Shown here: positions 27,246 through 35,496 of the stretch, in pieces | Position numbering within the stretch: position 1 is the first letter of the stretch | Layout of the letters: every line of letters starts with the position of its first letter | Source: Aquificota bacterium | GTDB taxonomy: Bacteria; Aquificota; Aquificia; Aquificales; Aquificaceae | DNA: 64,000 nucleotides | Assembly: GCA_013153495.1 (NCBI GenBank) | Contig: JAADEH010000001.1 | Location: 62,001 to 126,000 of the forward strand | Direction: 5' to 3' | Program-made: the position numbers and the translations under genes | Notes under the pieces: model-generated | The model's database searches: none | Told to the model about the DNA's origin: nothing | Seen by the model: the letters and a program-made list of their open reading frames with translations, nothing else

Positions 27246-28374
27246 AGTTGTCCTGATAGTGGTCTTCATAGGAGCTTTCGTTTCCCCCTTCGTATCGAGA
27301 GCCTTCAGGATGCCCGTCCCTGTGGGAGAGCTTCTGTTCGGACTTGCTCTCGGACACTTTATAGGGAGTTCCACCACACCGGAAGTGGTGAGCTTCCTTG
27401 CGGAGTTCGGGTTTCTCCTTTTGATGTTCCTGGCAGGACTGGAAATAGACTTTGACCTGCTCGAAAAAACAGAGGGAAAGTTACTCTTGCTTTACACCCT
27501 ATACACGGTATCCATCTTCGGAATATCCCTCGGGATTGCGGTCCTTCTGGGAATTAATCCCGTGGTTTTTCTCATTCTCTCCCTCATATCCATAGGTCTG
27601 ATGGTTGCAACCCTCAAGGACATGGGTATGCTCTCGAGTCCCCTTGCTAAAAAGGTTCTTATAGTGGGGGTTATAGGTGAGGTGGTCAGCCTCTTTGCCC
27701 TCACCTTTATGGAAAAGCTGGGGCACTTTCACTCCCTAAAGGACTTTATCCTCGATATGGGTGAGGTTTTCCTGTTCCTTTTAGGGTTCTTCCTGTTCTT
27801 CCGTGTGATGAAGGTCCTGCTCTGGTGGTTTCCGGAAGTGGTCAAAAAGCTAACCTACGAGGAAGACCCGAGCGAAGCGGGTGTCAGGCTTAGCCTTGCG
27901 ATGATGTTCGTTGCCTCCGTCCTTGCCCACCTTGCGGGGATAGAGGCTGTCTTAGGTGCCTTTCTTGCGGGAGCTATGGTTTCCTTTTTCGTTCGAAAGA
28001 AGCACGACCTCGAGGAGAAGCTCTCTTCCATAGGATACGGTTTTCTCATACCCATTTTTTTCATAAAGACAGGCATGGAGATGGACCTCAGCGGTCTAAA
28101 CCTCGAGACCCTCAAGGGAGTGGCTGTTCTCATAGTTTTGATGCTACTCGTCAGACTTCTGCCCTCCTTCCTTCTTCTTCCTGCAGGCTTTTCTCCGAGG
28201 GAGTTGCCCCTTACGGCTCTGTTCCTCGCTTACCCCTTTACCCTGATGATTGCGGGAGCGGAGATAGGGAGGTCTGCGGGACTTTTAAAGGAGGAGGAGT
28301 TCCTACTTCTCTTCCTAAGTGCGGGACTCTCTTCCCTCCTATTCCCCTGGATTATAAAGGGGGTGGCTCGTTAA
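27235..28374 (+). CDS. Cation:proton antiporter, CPA2 (KefB/GerN-like)
   Basis: Inner-membrane exchanger of 379 aa with about eleven or twelve hydrophobic segments. Family features include VPVGELLFGLALGHFIG, FLAEFGFLLLMFLAGLEIDFDLL and LAHLAGIEAVLGAFLAGAMVS. It lacks an attached RCK domain; the gene just upstream supplies it in trans, so together they form a split Kef-type K+ or Na+ exchanger. Translation starts at a TTG that overlaps the upstream gene. Ion specificity cannot be read from the sequence. Confidence 0.88.
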   Translation: MSVEVVLIVVFIGAFVSPFVSRAFRMPVPVGELLFGLALGHFIGSSTTPEVVSFLAEFGFLLLMFLAGLEIDFDLLEKTEGKLLLLYTLYTVSIFGISLGIAVLLGINPVVFLILSLISIGLMVATLKDMGMLSSPLAKKVLIVGVIGEVVSLFALTFMEKLGHFHSLKDFILDMGEVFLFLLGFFLFFRVMKVLLWWFPEVVKKLTYEEDPSEAGVRLSLAMMFVASVLAHLAGIEAVLGAFLAGAMVSFFVRKKHDLEEKLSSIGYGFLIPIFFIKTGMEMDLSGLNLETLKGVAVLIVLMLLVRLLPSFLLLPAGFSPRELPLTALFLAYPFTLMIAGAEIGRSAGLLKEEEFLLLFLSAGLSSLLFPWIIKGVAR

Positions 28375-28420
28375 AAGGAACCTAAATTGTATTAGGAAAA
28401 AGAAAATGTAAATTAATCTC

Positions 28421-28672
28421 ATGAACTTTACTTGGGACGGGGTTAGAAGCGAGAGGGAAGTTTTGATAAGACGTATGCTTTTCGATGACCCGAGAAAGGT
28501 CTTGAAGGACTACGAGATAAGACTCTTGAGGGAAACTTTCCTCAAATACATACACAGATTTGACGAAAGGAATGTATCCTTTTGGAGCCTTGTTCTGGAA
28601 GTGAGCGATGAGGAGATTGCCAAAGCACGTTCTTCAAACTTTAGAGAAGCTGGGAAAGTCTGGAATTACTGA
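28421..28672 (+). CDS. Small partner protein of AbiEii-type locus (83 aa)
   Basis: Unnamed charged helical protein that precedes an AbiEii-like nucleotidyltransferase. It reads LRETFLKYIHRFDERNVSFWSLVL near the end, a pattern I associate with the short ORF that accompanies AbiEii-type genes in thermophiles. By position it would be the antitoxin or companion. It overlaps the downstream ORF by 65 bases, more than usual. Because the downstream gene is broken, this one may be a relic too. Confidence 0.5.
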   Translation: MNFTWDGVRSEREVLIRRMLFDDPRKVLKDYEIRLLRETFLKYIHRFDERNVSFWSLVLEVSDEEIAKARSSNFREAGKVWNY

Positions 28673-29202
28673 AGGGTTCTACCTTGCTGGTGGAACAGCT
28701 CTGGCTATAAGGTATAACCACAGGGTTTCCGTTGACTTAGATTTTTTTACTTTTAGTAGCACAATCGGACACGCTTATCTTTTTCTCAAAACCAGAAGGA
28801 GTAAAGGTATCTTTTTTCAAATACAATGTTTCTCTCATAGAAAAAGCACAGCTTTACAAAGATAATGTTTTCCTTGCCTCGGATATAGACATTGCTTCGA
28901 TGAAAGCTGTTGCCATAGCTCAAAGAGTAAGTAAAAAGGATTTCTTTGATTTATGGTTCTTGATGCGGAAACATGGATGGAACCTCTCGAACTTAGAAAA
29001 AGCTCTTGCTATTAAATATCCTTCGTGGAACTTCGGTATTTTTCTGCGTGCTCTTACATATTTTGAGGATGCTGAGGATGAAAGCTATGAGGATATAGAC
29101 TGTGCTTGGGAAGAGGTAAAGAACTACTTTCGCTCAATTGTAAGCGAGGCTGTGAAACAGGAGGCTGTAAGGAACAAAACTGAACGTAAAAGCTCTCCTT
29201 AA
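28608..29202 (+). pseudogene. AbiEii-type nucleotidyltransferase, frameshifted and internally deleted
   Basis: The first ORF (28608-28865) gives FYLAGGTALAIRYNHRVSVDLDFF, the catalytic GG-(T)AL...DxD core of AbiEii/MNT nucleotidyltransferases, and then loses frame. The second ORF in the +1 frame, read upstream of its ATG at 28900, continues as LIFFSKPEGVKVSFFKYNVSLIEKAQLY and DIDIASMKAVAIAQRVSKKDFFDLWFL, the known second half of the family. The join lies near 28740-28775. Some twenty residues normally found between the halves are missing, so a deletion rather than a single indel is likely. Coding content is otherwise well kept, suggesting recent decay. Confidence 0.78.
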
Positions 29203-29216
29203 TTTGATGAGCCAAG

Positions 29217-29222
29217 TATAAT
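29217..29222 (+). promoter_or_regulatory. -10 box of yqhA-like gene, leaderless arrangement
   Basis: A perfect TATAAT ends seven bases before the ATG at 29230. With the normal distance from -10 to transcription start, the first transcribed base would be the start codon itself. No ribosome site exists between them. Confidence 0.45.
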
Positions 29223-29229
29223 ATCCACC

Positions 29230-29742
29230 ATGAAAAAGTTAGAGCTAATATTTGAAACCTTTCTGTGGAAATCGAGATTGCTGGTTATACTTGCGGTGGT
29301 AAGCTCCCTAATAGGAGCCTTTGCCTTATTTATTGCAGGTCTCTTTGAGGTTCTGCTCCCCCTTATGAAGTTTATGAAGACCCTGGATTACGAGGTTCTC
29401 TCCAAAAAGCTGGTCGCTTCCGCCATAGCTTCTATAGACATGTTCCTCATAGCAACTTTTCTGCTTATCTTTGCCCTGGGACTTTACGAGCTTTTTATAT
29501 CCAAAATAGACGTTGCGGAAAGGGACCCCAAAAGCTCGAAGGTTCTCTTTATAACCAACCTCGAGGACCTCAAAACCAAGCTGGGTCGTGTGGTCATAAT
29601 GGTCATAATCGTCGTGTTCTTCAAGCAGACCATAGAGATGGAGTATGAAACGCCCTTGGACTTGCTTTACTTGGGGTTGGGAGCCTTGGGTATAGCCCTC
29701 GCCCTATACTTCACCCACAAGGAGTCCCACAATCACCATTAG
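29230..29742 (+). CDS. YqhA/UPF0114 family membrane protein
   Basis: Inner-membrane protein of 170 aa. The opening [27 protein letters not shown] is the UPF0114 signature, followed by [24 protein letters not shown], and by [17 protein letters not shown] with [16 protein letters not shown] near the C-terminus. Four helices. The family has no settled function. The 3' end overlaps the convergent ribE by four bases. Confidence 0.86.
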   Translation: MKKLELIFETFLWKSRLLVILAVVSSLIGAFALFIAGLFEVLLPLMKFMKTLDYEVLSKKLVASAIASIDMFLIATFLLIFALGLYELFISKIDVAERDPKSSKVLFITNLEDLKTKLGRVVIMVIIVVFFKQTIEMEYETPLDLLYLGLGALGIALALYFTHKESHNHH

Positions 29743-30359
29743 AACAGCTCTCTGAGCTTGTCCATAAGATTTGAGGAAGCCCTGCTCAGGTAGTTGACCA
29801 CATACTTGCCGAGTATGTCCACCTCCACGTTTACGCCGTCTCCCGCCTTGCGGAACTTTAGGTTCGTGTTCTCGTAGGTGTGGGGGATTATGTTTATGGA
29901 GATACTCAGGTTCTCTACGCTGTTAACCGTTAAGCTTATCCCATCTATCGCTACGGAACCCTTCTCCACGAAGAACTTTTCCTGCTCAGGGGGTATTTCC
30001 ACCACAAGTTCCCTGTGCTGTCCGAGGTTTCGAAAGCTGAGTATTTTCCCCACAAAGTCCACATGTCCCAAAACGAAGTGCCCGCCGAGTCTCGAGTCCG
30101 CCCTGAGCGCCCTCTCGAGGTTCACAAGCTCTCCCCTTTTGAGGCTTTTCAGGTTGGTTCTGGACAGGGTCTCTGGGGAGAGTTCGAATATTATTGAGTT
30201 TTTCTTTATCTCAACAGCCGTCAGACAAGCTCCGTTTACCGCCACGCTGTCTCCGACTTTTATATCTTCCAAGGAGGTTTTAACTTCTAAAATACCACCG
30301 GCAGAGCCGGTCCTTAAACTTATAACCTCTCCGAGGTCCTCTACAAGTCCCGTGAACAT
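29739..30359 (-). CDS. ribE: Riboflavin synthase, alpha subunit
   Basis: Final enzyme of riboflavin synthesis, converting two lumazine molecules to riboflavin. The 206-aa protein has the [12 protein letters not shown] beginning and two tandem lumazine-binding barrels: the first with [14 protein letters not shown], the second with [23 protein letters not shown] is also diagnostic. It shares its first base with the pyrK stop codon, linking two flavin-related genes. Other rib genes are absent from the window. Confidence 0.96.
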   Translation of the reverse strand: MFTGLVEDLGEVISLRTGSAGGILEVKTSLEDIKVGDSVAVNGACLTAVEIKKNSIIFELSPETLSRTNLKSLKRGELVNLERALRADSRLGGHFVLGHVDFVGKILSFRNLGQHRELVVEIPPEQEKFFVEKGSVAIDGISLTVNSVENLSISINIIPHTYENTNLKFRKAGDGVNVEVDILGKYVVNYLSRASSNLMDKLRELF

Positions 30360-31114
30360 CAGAAGACCACCTCTTGAGCCTTAAAGACCGGTCCCTCGTA
30401 GCACACCCTGCGGTAATACCCTTCGGGGTCCTTGACCACACAGCCCAAACACACCCCCCAACCGCAAGCCATTCTTTCCTCGAGGGACATGTATAGGGTG
30501 TGCCCGGTTTCCTTGGAAAGGTTCTTGAGAGCCTTTAGCATGGGTTTGGGTCCACAAGCGGAGACCTTCCACTCGCTACCGAACTCTTTGAGGACTTCCG
30601 TTACGAAGCCCTTTCTTCCCGCACTCCCGTCGTCGGTAAAGAGGATGTATTTAAAGCCCTCCTCCCTGAGCCAGTCGAGCATACTCAAGTATTGAGCGGA
30701 CCTCGCACCATACACGAAGACTACCTCTTTTCCCATATTCCTGAGTTCCTTTCCGAAGAGGGAAAGCCCCGCAAGTCCGACCCCACCGCCTATGAGCAGG
30801 TGTTTGTCCCCTTCGTAGTCAAAGAGCCTCTTCCCGAGAGGTCCGAAGGAACTGACCCTGTCTCCGGGTTTTAGCTCCGTCATGAGCTTCGTTCCCCTGC
30901 CCACCACGTCGTAGAATATCAGCAGTTCCTCTCCCCTAACGTCTCCCACCGCAAAGGCTCTCCTTCCCATGGGGTCGTAAGTTTTGGAAACCTCCAACAT
31001 CAGGAAGTGCCCGCCCCTAACTTCCTGAGCTATCTGGGGAGCTTCGAGCCTCAAGAGCCATGTTTTGCCCGACAGGTGCTCGTTTTCCTTTACTATAAGG
31101 GAGAGGTCTTTCAT
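30359..31114 (-). CDS. pyrK: Dihydroorotate dehydrogenase electron-transfer subunit PyrK
   Basis: FAD- and 2Fe-2S-containing reductase of 251 aa that passes electrons between PyrD and NAD. The FAD-binding region is [12 protein letters not shown], the NAD-binding loop [19 protein letters not shown], and [12 protein letters not shown] is typical of the ferredoxin-reductase fold. The iron-sulfur cysteines are [12 protein letters not shown] with a final Cys in YRRVCYEG. pyrD is not adjacent, so a related hydrogenase-type flavoprotein subunit remains possible. Minus-strand TATAAT lies nine bases before the start. Confidence 0.88.
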   Translation of the reverse strand: MKDLSLIVKENEHLSGKTWLLRLEAPQIAQEVRGGHFLMLEVSKTYDPMGRRAFAVGDVRGEELLIFYDVVGRGTKLMTELKPGDRVSSFGPLGKRLFDYEGDKHLLIGGGVGLAGLSLFGKELRNMGKEVVFVYGARSAQYLSMLDWLREEGFKYILFTDDGSAGRKGFVTEVLKEFGSEWKVSACGPKPMLKALKNLSKETGHTLYMSLEERMACGWGVCLGCVVKDPEGYYRRVCYEGPVFKAQEVVF

Positions 31115-31145
31115 CCTGTTAAATTATATTAGAGGAGGGAGAAAG

Positions 31146-32093
31146 GTGAGGGTTCTTGCCTTTGACATAGAGACGGTTCCCGACTTTAACGGCATAAATT
31201 ACAGGGATTACCAGTATCTTCGGTCCAGAGGCAAAAAGGACAAAACGGAGGAGGAGTTTACTAAGGAGTTCTCCTTCAATCCCTTCACCCTGTTCGTGGT
31301 TTCCGTGTCCGGGGTTTATGTGAGCGACGGAGGTATCGATAAGGGTTTCGTCCTATACATGGCAGGCTTGGGGTCCTCTCCCAGGGTGGAAGAGGTCTTT
31401 TATGCTGAAGGCAGGTCTTTGGAGGTTGAATACGAACCCCTCGTGGCAGATTTTGTGGAGGGAAAACTCTACGACCTCGAAAAGAGGATACTGGAAAGGT
31501 TCTGGGAAAGAGTTCAGGACTGCGACCTTTTGGTCAGCTTCAACGGTCAGAAGTTCGACGGATACATACTGAAGATAAGGTCCATGCTTCACGACCTGAC
31601 TTTCCCCGCCTCTATGCTGAGGGATAGACACATTGACCTTATGACCTTTCTCTCCAACGGGGAGAAGAGCAAACAATACAGGCTCGACTTTATATGCAGG
31701 AAGTTCAACATACACACGCCCAAGGACATAATAGACGGGAGCAAGGTTGCGGAGGAATTTTATAAGGGAAACTACGAAACCATAGCCCTTTATAACCTCA
31801 AGGACTCCGTAGCCCTCGCCCAGCTCTACCTTAAACTCAGGAAGTATTTGGGACACGGTGAGTTTCCAACGGAACCCTTCACGGAACCCCAATTCAGAAA
31901 GCTAAGAGTCATGCTCAGGAAGCTCACGGAACTCGAGGACGAGGTTCTTAAAAACGCTCTCAGCGTTCACTTCGGAAAGAGAAACCTGAGCGAGTTGATA
32001 AGCCTCTTAGAGAGTATAGAAAGGCAAATAGGTGGCAGTGAGCGGAGGGAAAGACCCCTCGAAAATCTCCCGGAAGATGAGTTTCCTTTCTGA
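31146..32093 (+). CDS. PolB-like 3'-5' exonuclease domain protein
   Basis: DEDD-type exonuclease of 315 aa. Motif ExoI is LAFDIETVPD, ExoII is SFNGQKFDGYIL and ExoIII is YNLKDSVALAQLY, giving the four acidic residues. A stand-alone proofreading-type nuclease of this family is frequent in Aquificales and related bacteria; the substrate is not known. The track ORF begins at 31065, inside pyrK, but GTG at 31146 has GGAGGG nine bases upstream and starts exactly at RVLAFDIE, so that start is preferred. The C-terminal 60 residues are helical and family-specific. Confidence 0.83.
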   Translation: MRVLAFDIETVPDFNGINYRDYQYLRSRGKKDKTEEEFTKEFSFNPFTLFVVSVSGVYVSDGGIDKGFVLYMAGLGSSPRVEEVFYAEGRSLEVEYEPLVADFVEGKLYDLEKRILERFWERVQDCDLLVSFNGQKFDGYILKIRSMLHDLTFPASMLRDRHIDLMTFLSNGEKSKQYRLDFICRKFNIHTPKDIIDGSKVAEEFYKGNYETIALYNLKDSVALAQLYLKLRKYLGHGEFPTEPFTEPQFRKLRVMLRKLTELEDEVLKNALSVHFGKRNLSELISLLESIERQIGGSERRERPLENLPEDEFPF

Positions 32094-32687
32094 TTACCTG
32101 TATAGACCCTTCCTCTCTATGAATTCCCTCACCCTGTCCGGCACCATGCAGTATATACTCCTGCCTTCCCTTATCCTCCTCCTTATCTCCGTTGCGGAGA
32201 TGTCAATCCTCCTCGTCTTAAGGAGTATGTAATCCCGTCCCTCCTCGAGGTGGGGAAACTTCTCCTTGAGGTAATCCCTGACCTCCTTTCCCTTGCCCTC
32301 TCTGTCCGCCACCAGCAATATCGAGAGACGGAGAACCTCCTCCGGTTCCCTCCAAAGGTGAAGCCTGAGAACGCTGTCCGCTCCCAAAAGCATGTAGGGT
32401 TTTCCTCCCAACTCCCTGTTCAGATGTCTGAGAGTGCTCACCGTGTAGGAAATTCCACCCCTCCTTATCTCGTAATCGCTCACCTCAAAGCCCTCCTCCC
32501 CCTCGAGAGCGAGCTTCAACATCTTTAGCCTGTCTTCGGGTGATGCCCCGTGCCCTTCCTTCAGGGGAGCGTGATAAGCGGGCATAAACACCACCTTACG
32601 GGCTTTTACAGCTTCCATAGCGTCCCTTGCGAGGATTATGTGTCCTGTGTGAACGGGGTCAAAGCTCCCCCCGAAGAGTATAAACAT
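32094..32687 (-). CDS. nadD: Nicotinate-nucleotide adenylyltransferase
   Basis: Adenylates nicotinate mononucleotide in NAD synthesis. The 197-aa protein has FGGSFDPVHTGHIILARDA with the HxGH motif, VVFMPAYHAPLKEGHGASPEDRL, and the C-terminal ISATEIRRRIREGRSI (the ISSTxIR motif). MLLGADSVLRLHLWREPEEV replaces the more common GxDxxxxLxxW wording with GADSVLRLHLW. The stop codon abuts the exonuclease stop directly. Divergent from a GGDEF gene 18 bases away. Confidence 0.95.
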   Translation of the reverse strand: MFILFGGSFDPVHTGHIILARDAMEAVKARKVVFMPAYHAPLKEGHGASPEDRLKMLKLALEGEEGFEVSDYEIRRGGISYTVSTLRHLNRELGGKPYMLLGADSVLRLHLWREPEEVLRLSILLVADREGKGKEVRDYLKEKFPHLEEGRDYILLKTRRIDISATEIRRRIREGRSIYCMVPDRVREFIERKGLYR

Positions 32688-32705
32688 GCTTGAATATTAT
32701 AGGTA
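32688..32705. promoter_or_regulatory. Shared bidirectional -10 between nadD and a diguanylate cyclase
   Basis: Only 18 bases separate the two start codons: CTTGAATATTATAGGTA plus flanks. Rightward TATTAT (32695-32700) is five bases before the ATG; leftward TATAAT (32701-32696) is eight bases before the nadD ATG. Both messages would be leaderless and the two polymerases would compete for one site. No ribosome site fits on either side. Confidence 0.5.
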
Positions 32706-34139
32706 ATGTCCCTCAGAAACAAGCTAATACTGAGCACCTTTCTGGTCTCCTTCTCCCTCTCCCTTATCACCATACTCATATTCGGTTTCATCGCCTACCA
32801 CAACATGCAGGACAACGTTCAAGAGGTCTATGACAGCGTTGCAAGAACCTTCTCCTTTGCCCAGAGAACCCTCGCTCAGGGAGCGGACGACGTGGTTATC
32901 AAGCTCCAAAAGTGCCAGCCCCGCAGGTCGGGAACATACATACTTCTGAGAGAAGAAGGACTCCTCATAGGTAGGGTTGAAAACTGCGTATTCTACGGAA
33001 CCAGCTTCTACAAAGTGGTGAACTTCACCGCAAACGTGAACAACCTCGATTGGTTTATCCTCTACGACAGGGTGGTCCTCGAGAGGCTCTCCGAAGAAAA
33101 TCCCGAGTTTTTCGACAGATTTATAAAGGATAGGTTTGTAATAGACGACTTCGTCGTGGAAGGAAACTTCAACCCGAAAGTAATTCGGGAAGTTAAAAAC
33201 TCCACGGGATACAAGCTTACGGAAGGGTTCAAGACCCTCATAATGGACTTCCCCGTGGTGATAAGGAACGAAATCCCCGTGGGAAGAGTTGTCTTCCTGA
33301 GAGACTTCTCACCTATACTCAGGGAAGCCCTATTCACACCCCTGATATTCCTCGGATACACCTTGACCCTCGTGGTGGTTTTGTCCCTCATACTATTCGT
33401 TCTCTTCAACAGGATAGTCAAAGAGGTATCGCTTCTTAGGAGGATAACCAACAAGTTCAAAGACCTCGACTTCTCCGATGTTCCCAAACTTAACGAGATG
33501 CTCAAAAGGGAGAGAGCGAGGGACGAACTCTTCTACCTGAAAAGAGCCATACTTGCCATGGCTCAGGAACTCGAGGACACGATAAACAAACTCCAGGTGG
33601 AAAAGAACAGGTTCGAGGAAATGGCTTACACGGACCCTCTGACGGGACTGAGCAACCGAAGGTTCTTCATGGAAGAGGCAAAGAGAATGATGGACCTCGC
33701 CAAAAGATACAAAGAACCCCTTGCGCTCATAATGCTCGACATAGACAACTTCAAGAGGATAAACGACCAATACGGACACGATGTAGGGGACTTGGTTTTA
33801 AAAAGCCTTGCGGACGTCATAAAGAGGAGCGTTCGTTCTTCCGACATACCCGCCAGGTTCGGTGGTGAAGAGTTCGTGATAATGCTACCGAGAACGGACG
33901 AGAGGGGAGCGGTAATGGTTGCGGAAAGAATAAGGGAAGGCTTCAGAAACTCAAAGGTTCACGTAAACGGTAAGGATGTCTGGACCACCGTCAGTGTAGG
34001 TATAGCTCTCTACGAACCGGGAGAGGACATAGAAAGCCTCATAAAGAAAGCGGACGAAGCCCTCTACGAAGCCAAAAGGAAGGGTAAGGACAGGGTAGAG
34101 GTATTTAAACTAACAGAGGAACATCCTGAGAAGGATTAG
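32706..34139 (+). CDS. Membrane diguanylate cyclase with Cache-like sensor and HAMP
   Basis: A 477-aa protein: helix 1 (LILSTFLVSFSLSLITILIFGFIAY), periplasmic sensor region (about 36-212), helix 2 (PLIFLGYTLTLVVVLSLILFVLF), a HAMP-like segment with coiled coil (about 240-300) and GGDEF. The cyclase block reads LTGLSNRRFFMEE, LDIDNFKRINDQYGHDVGD and ARFGGEEFVIMLP with RSSD as inhibitory site. Its 3' end overlaps the convergent oxidoreductase gene by 35 bases. Confidence 0.9.
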   Translation: MSLRNKLILSTFLVSFSLSLITILIFGFIAYHNMQDNVQEVYDSVARTFSFAQRTLAQGADDVVIKLQKCQPRRSGTYILLREEGLLIGRVENCVFYGTSFYKVVNFTANVNNLDWFILYDRVVLERLSEENPEFFDRFIKDRFVIDDFVVEGNFNPKVIREVKNSTGYKLTEGFKTLIMDFPVVIRNEIPVGRVVFLRDFSPILREALFTPLIFLGYTLTLVVVLSLILFVLFNRIVKEVSLLRRITNKFKDLDFSDVPKLNEMLKRERARDELFYLKRAILAMAQELEDTINKLQVEKNRFEEMAYTDPLTGLSNRRFFMEEAKRMMDLAKRYKEPLALIMLDIDNFKRINDQYGHDVGDLVLKSLADVIKRSVRSSDIPARFGGEEFVIMLPRTDERGAVMVAERIREGFRNSKVHVNGKDVWTTVSVGIALYEPGEDIESLIKKADEALYEAKRKGKDRVEVFKLTEEHPEKD

Positions 34140-35496
34140 CCAAAGCCCTGATGAGCATTCTCTCCACCATTTCCTTGGAAACTTCGTTCATGGTGCGTTT
34201 TAGCTTCAAGAAAAAGTGAAACAGAACTCCAGAAGCCTCCAGACCAAAACCCTTGTCCGCAAGCACCTTTTCCTCCCAGGTCTTTATCTTAGGTGTGAAG
34301 GCTCTAAGTAAGGGATTGTTTCTGTTCAATCTCGGGTATTTGGGAACTCCGACGAACTGATACCCCCTGACCTTGCCTTCTAAGAAGAAAACCTTTATGA
34401 GGTAATTTCCGCTCTCCACGGTTATGCTATCGTCCGCATCCTCAAAAAGTCCACCGGACCCAGCGGTAACGGTTCTCGTCTTCACAGCGTTGTAATCCAC
34501 CAGACCCGGGTTTTTGACCTCCCTACCCGCCAAGTTGAACCCGGCTACATAACCCGCCTGCTGAGCGGGTGGGAATAGAGCTATCCATCTGTGATTTCCC
34601 CAAACATCTATGCCCGAAGCTATATCCCCCGCAGCGAACACATCTGGGTCCGAGGTTCTCTGGTGCTCGTCAACGAGAATTCCACCGATAGGTCTTCCGA
34701 GCTTTTTATCCATGTGGATTTTTATGTCGGTTCCCTCCACTAAGTATGTCCTCGGTCTCACCCCCGTAGAAACTATCACCATGTCGGTTTCTATAAAGAA
34801 GCTCCTGTCGGAACCCCTCCGCTTTATCTCCACCGCTTCCACCCAATCCTTACCGTGGAAGGCTACAACCTGATGGTCCGTATATATGCTTATTCCCGTT
34901 TCTTTTCTCAAAGTTTCTCCGTATAACCTTCCCATTTCGTGGTCCAGCATCTTAGGTAGAACCCTATCGAATATTTCCACCACGGACACCTGGACACCCA
35001 TGTGGTGTAAGGTTTCCGCATCCTCTATCCCTATAGGACCCCCTCCGACTATAACCGCTCTCTTTACTCTTCCCGATACCACCCATTCCCTTATCTGCCT
35101 CGCCTCGTCGAGGGTCTTTGCGGTAGTGATACCGGATAGCTCTATCCCGTCGATTGGGGGAACGAAGGCATAAGCTCCCGCAGCAAGAAGGCATCGGTCG
35201 TAGGAGACCTCTTCCCCGCCTTTTACGATAACGACCTTCCTCCTGTTGTCGATACGCTCCACTTCCTTCCCGGGTCTGAAATCTACCTTGTGTTCTTCGT
35301 AAAACTTTTCTCCCCCTTTGTAGAAGAGAGCCTGAGGTAGTATGTCGTCTCTTATCACATTTTCCATGCAGTTGGGAGCGTATGTAGGGTGCTTTTCCGC
35401 AGAGAGAACTATCAGCTCACTCTCCTTATCAACCCGTCTAAAAGCCTCTATGGCACTTGCAGCTGCAGGACCGTTACCGACTATGACAACTTTCAC
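34105..35496 (-). CDS. FAD/NAD(P)-dependent pyridine nucleotide-disulfide-type oxidoreductase
   Basis: A 463-aa flavoprotein. The FAD-binding beta-alpha-beta is VVIVGNGPAAASAIEAFR and the NAD-binding one is AVIVGGGPIGIEDAETL; the second FAD motif is VFAAGDIASGID. PTYAPNCMENVI resembles the redox-active or flavin-facing cysteine segment of NirB/NorW and CoA-disulfide reductase relatives, with a single Cys. The last 60 residues are family-specific and helical. Substrate unknown; NAD(P)H:acceptor or nitrite-reductase-type small flavoprotein are candidates. It ends one base before the pepA start codon region and is downstream of pepA. Confidence 0.82.
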   Translation of the reverse strand: MKVVIVGNGPAAASAIEAFRRVDKESELIVLSAEKHPTYAPNCMENVIRDDILPQALFYKGGEKFYEEHKVDFRPGKEVERIDNRRKVVIVKGGEEVSYDRCLLAAGAYAFVPPIDGIELSGITTAKTLDEARQIREWVVSGRVKRAVIVGGGPIGIEDAETLHHMGVQVSVVEIFDRVLPKMLDHEMGRLYGETLRKETGISIYTDHQVVAFHGKDWVEAVEIKRRGSDRSFFIETDMVIVSTGVRPRTYLVEGTDIKIHMDKKLGRPIGGILVDEHQRTSDPDVFAAGDIASGIDVWGNHRWIALFPPAQQAGYVAGFNLAGREVKNPGLVDYNAVKTRTVTAGSGGLFEDADDSITVESGNYLIKVFFLEGKVRGYQFVGVPKYPRLNRNNPLLRAFTPKIKTWEEKVLADKGFGLEASGVLFHFFLKLKRTMNEVSKEMVERMLIRALANPSQDVPLLV

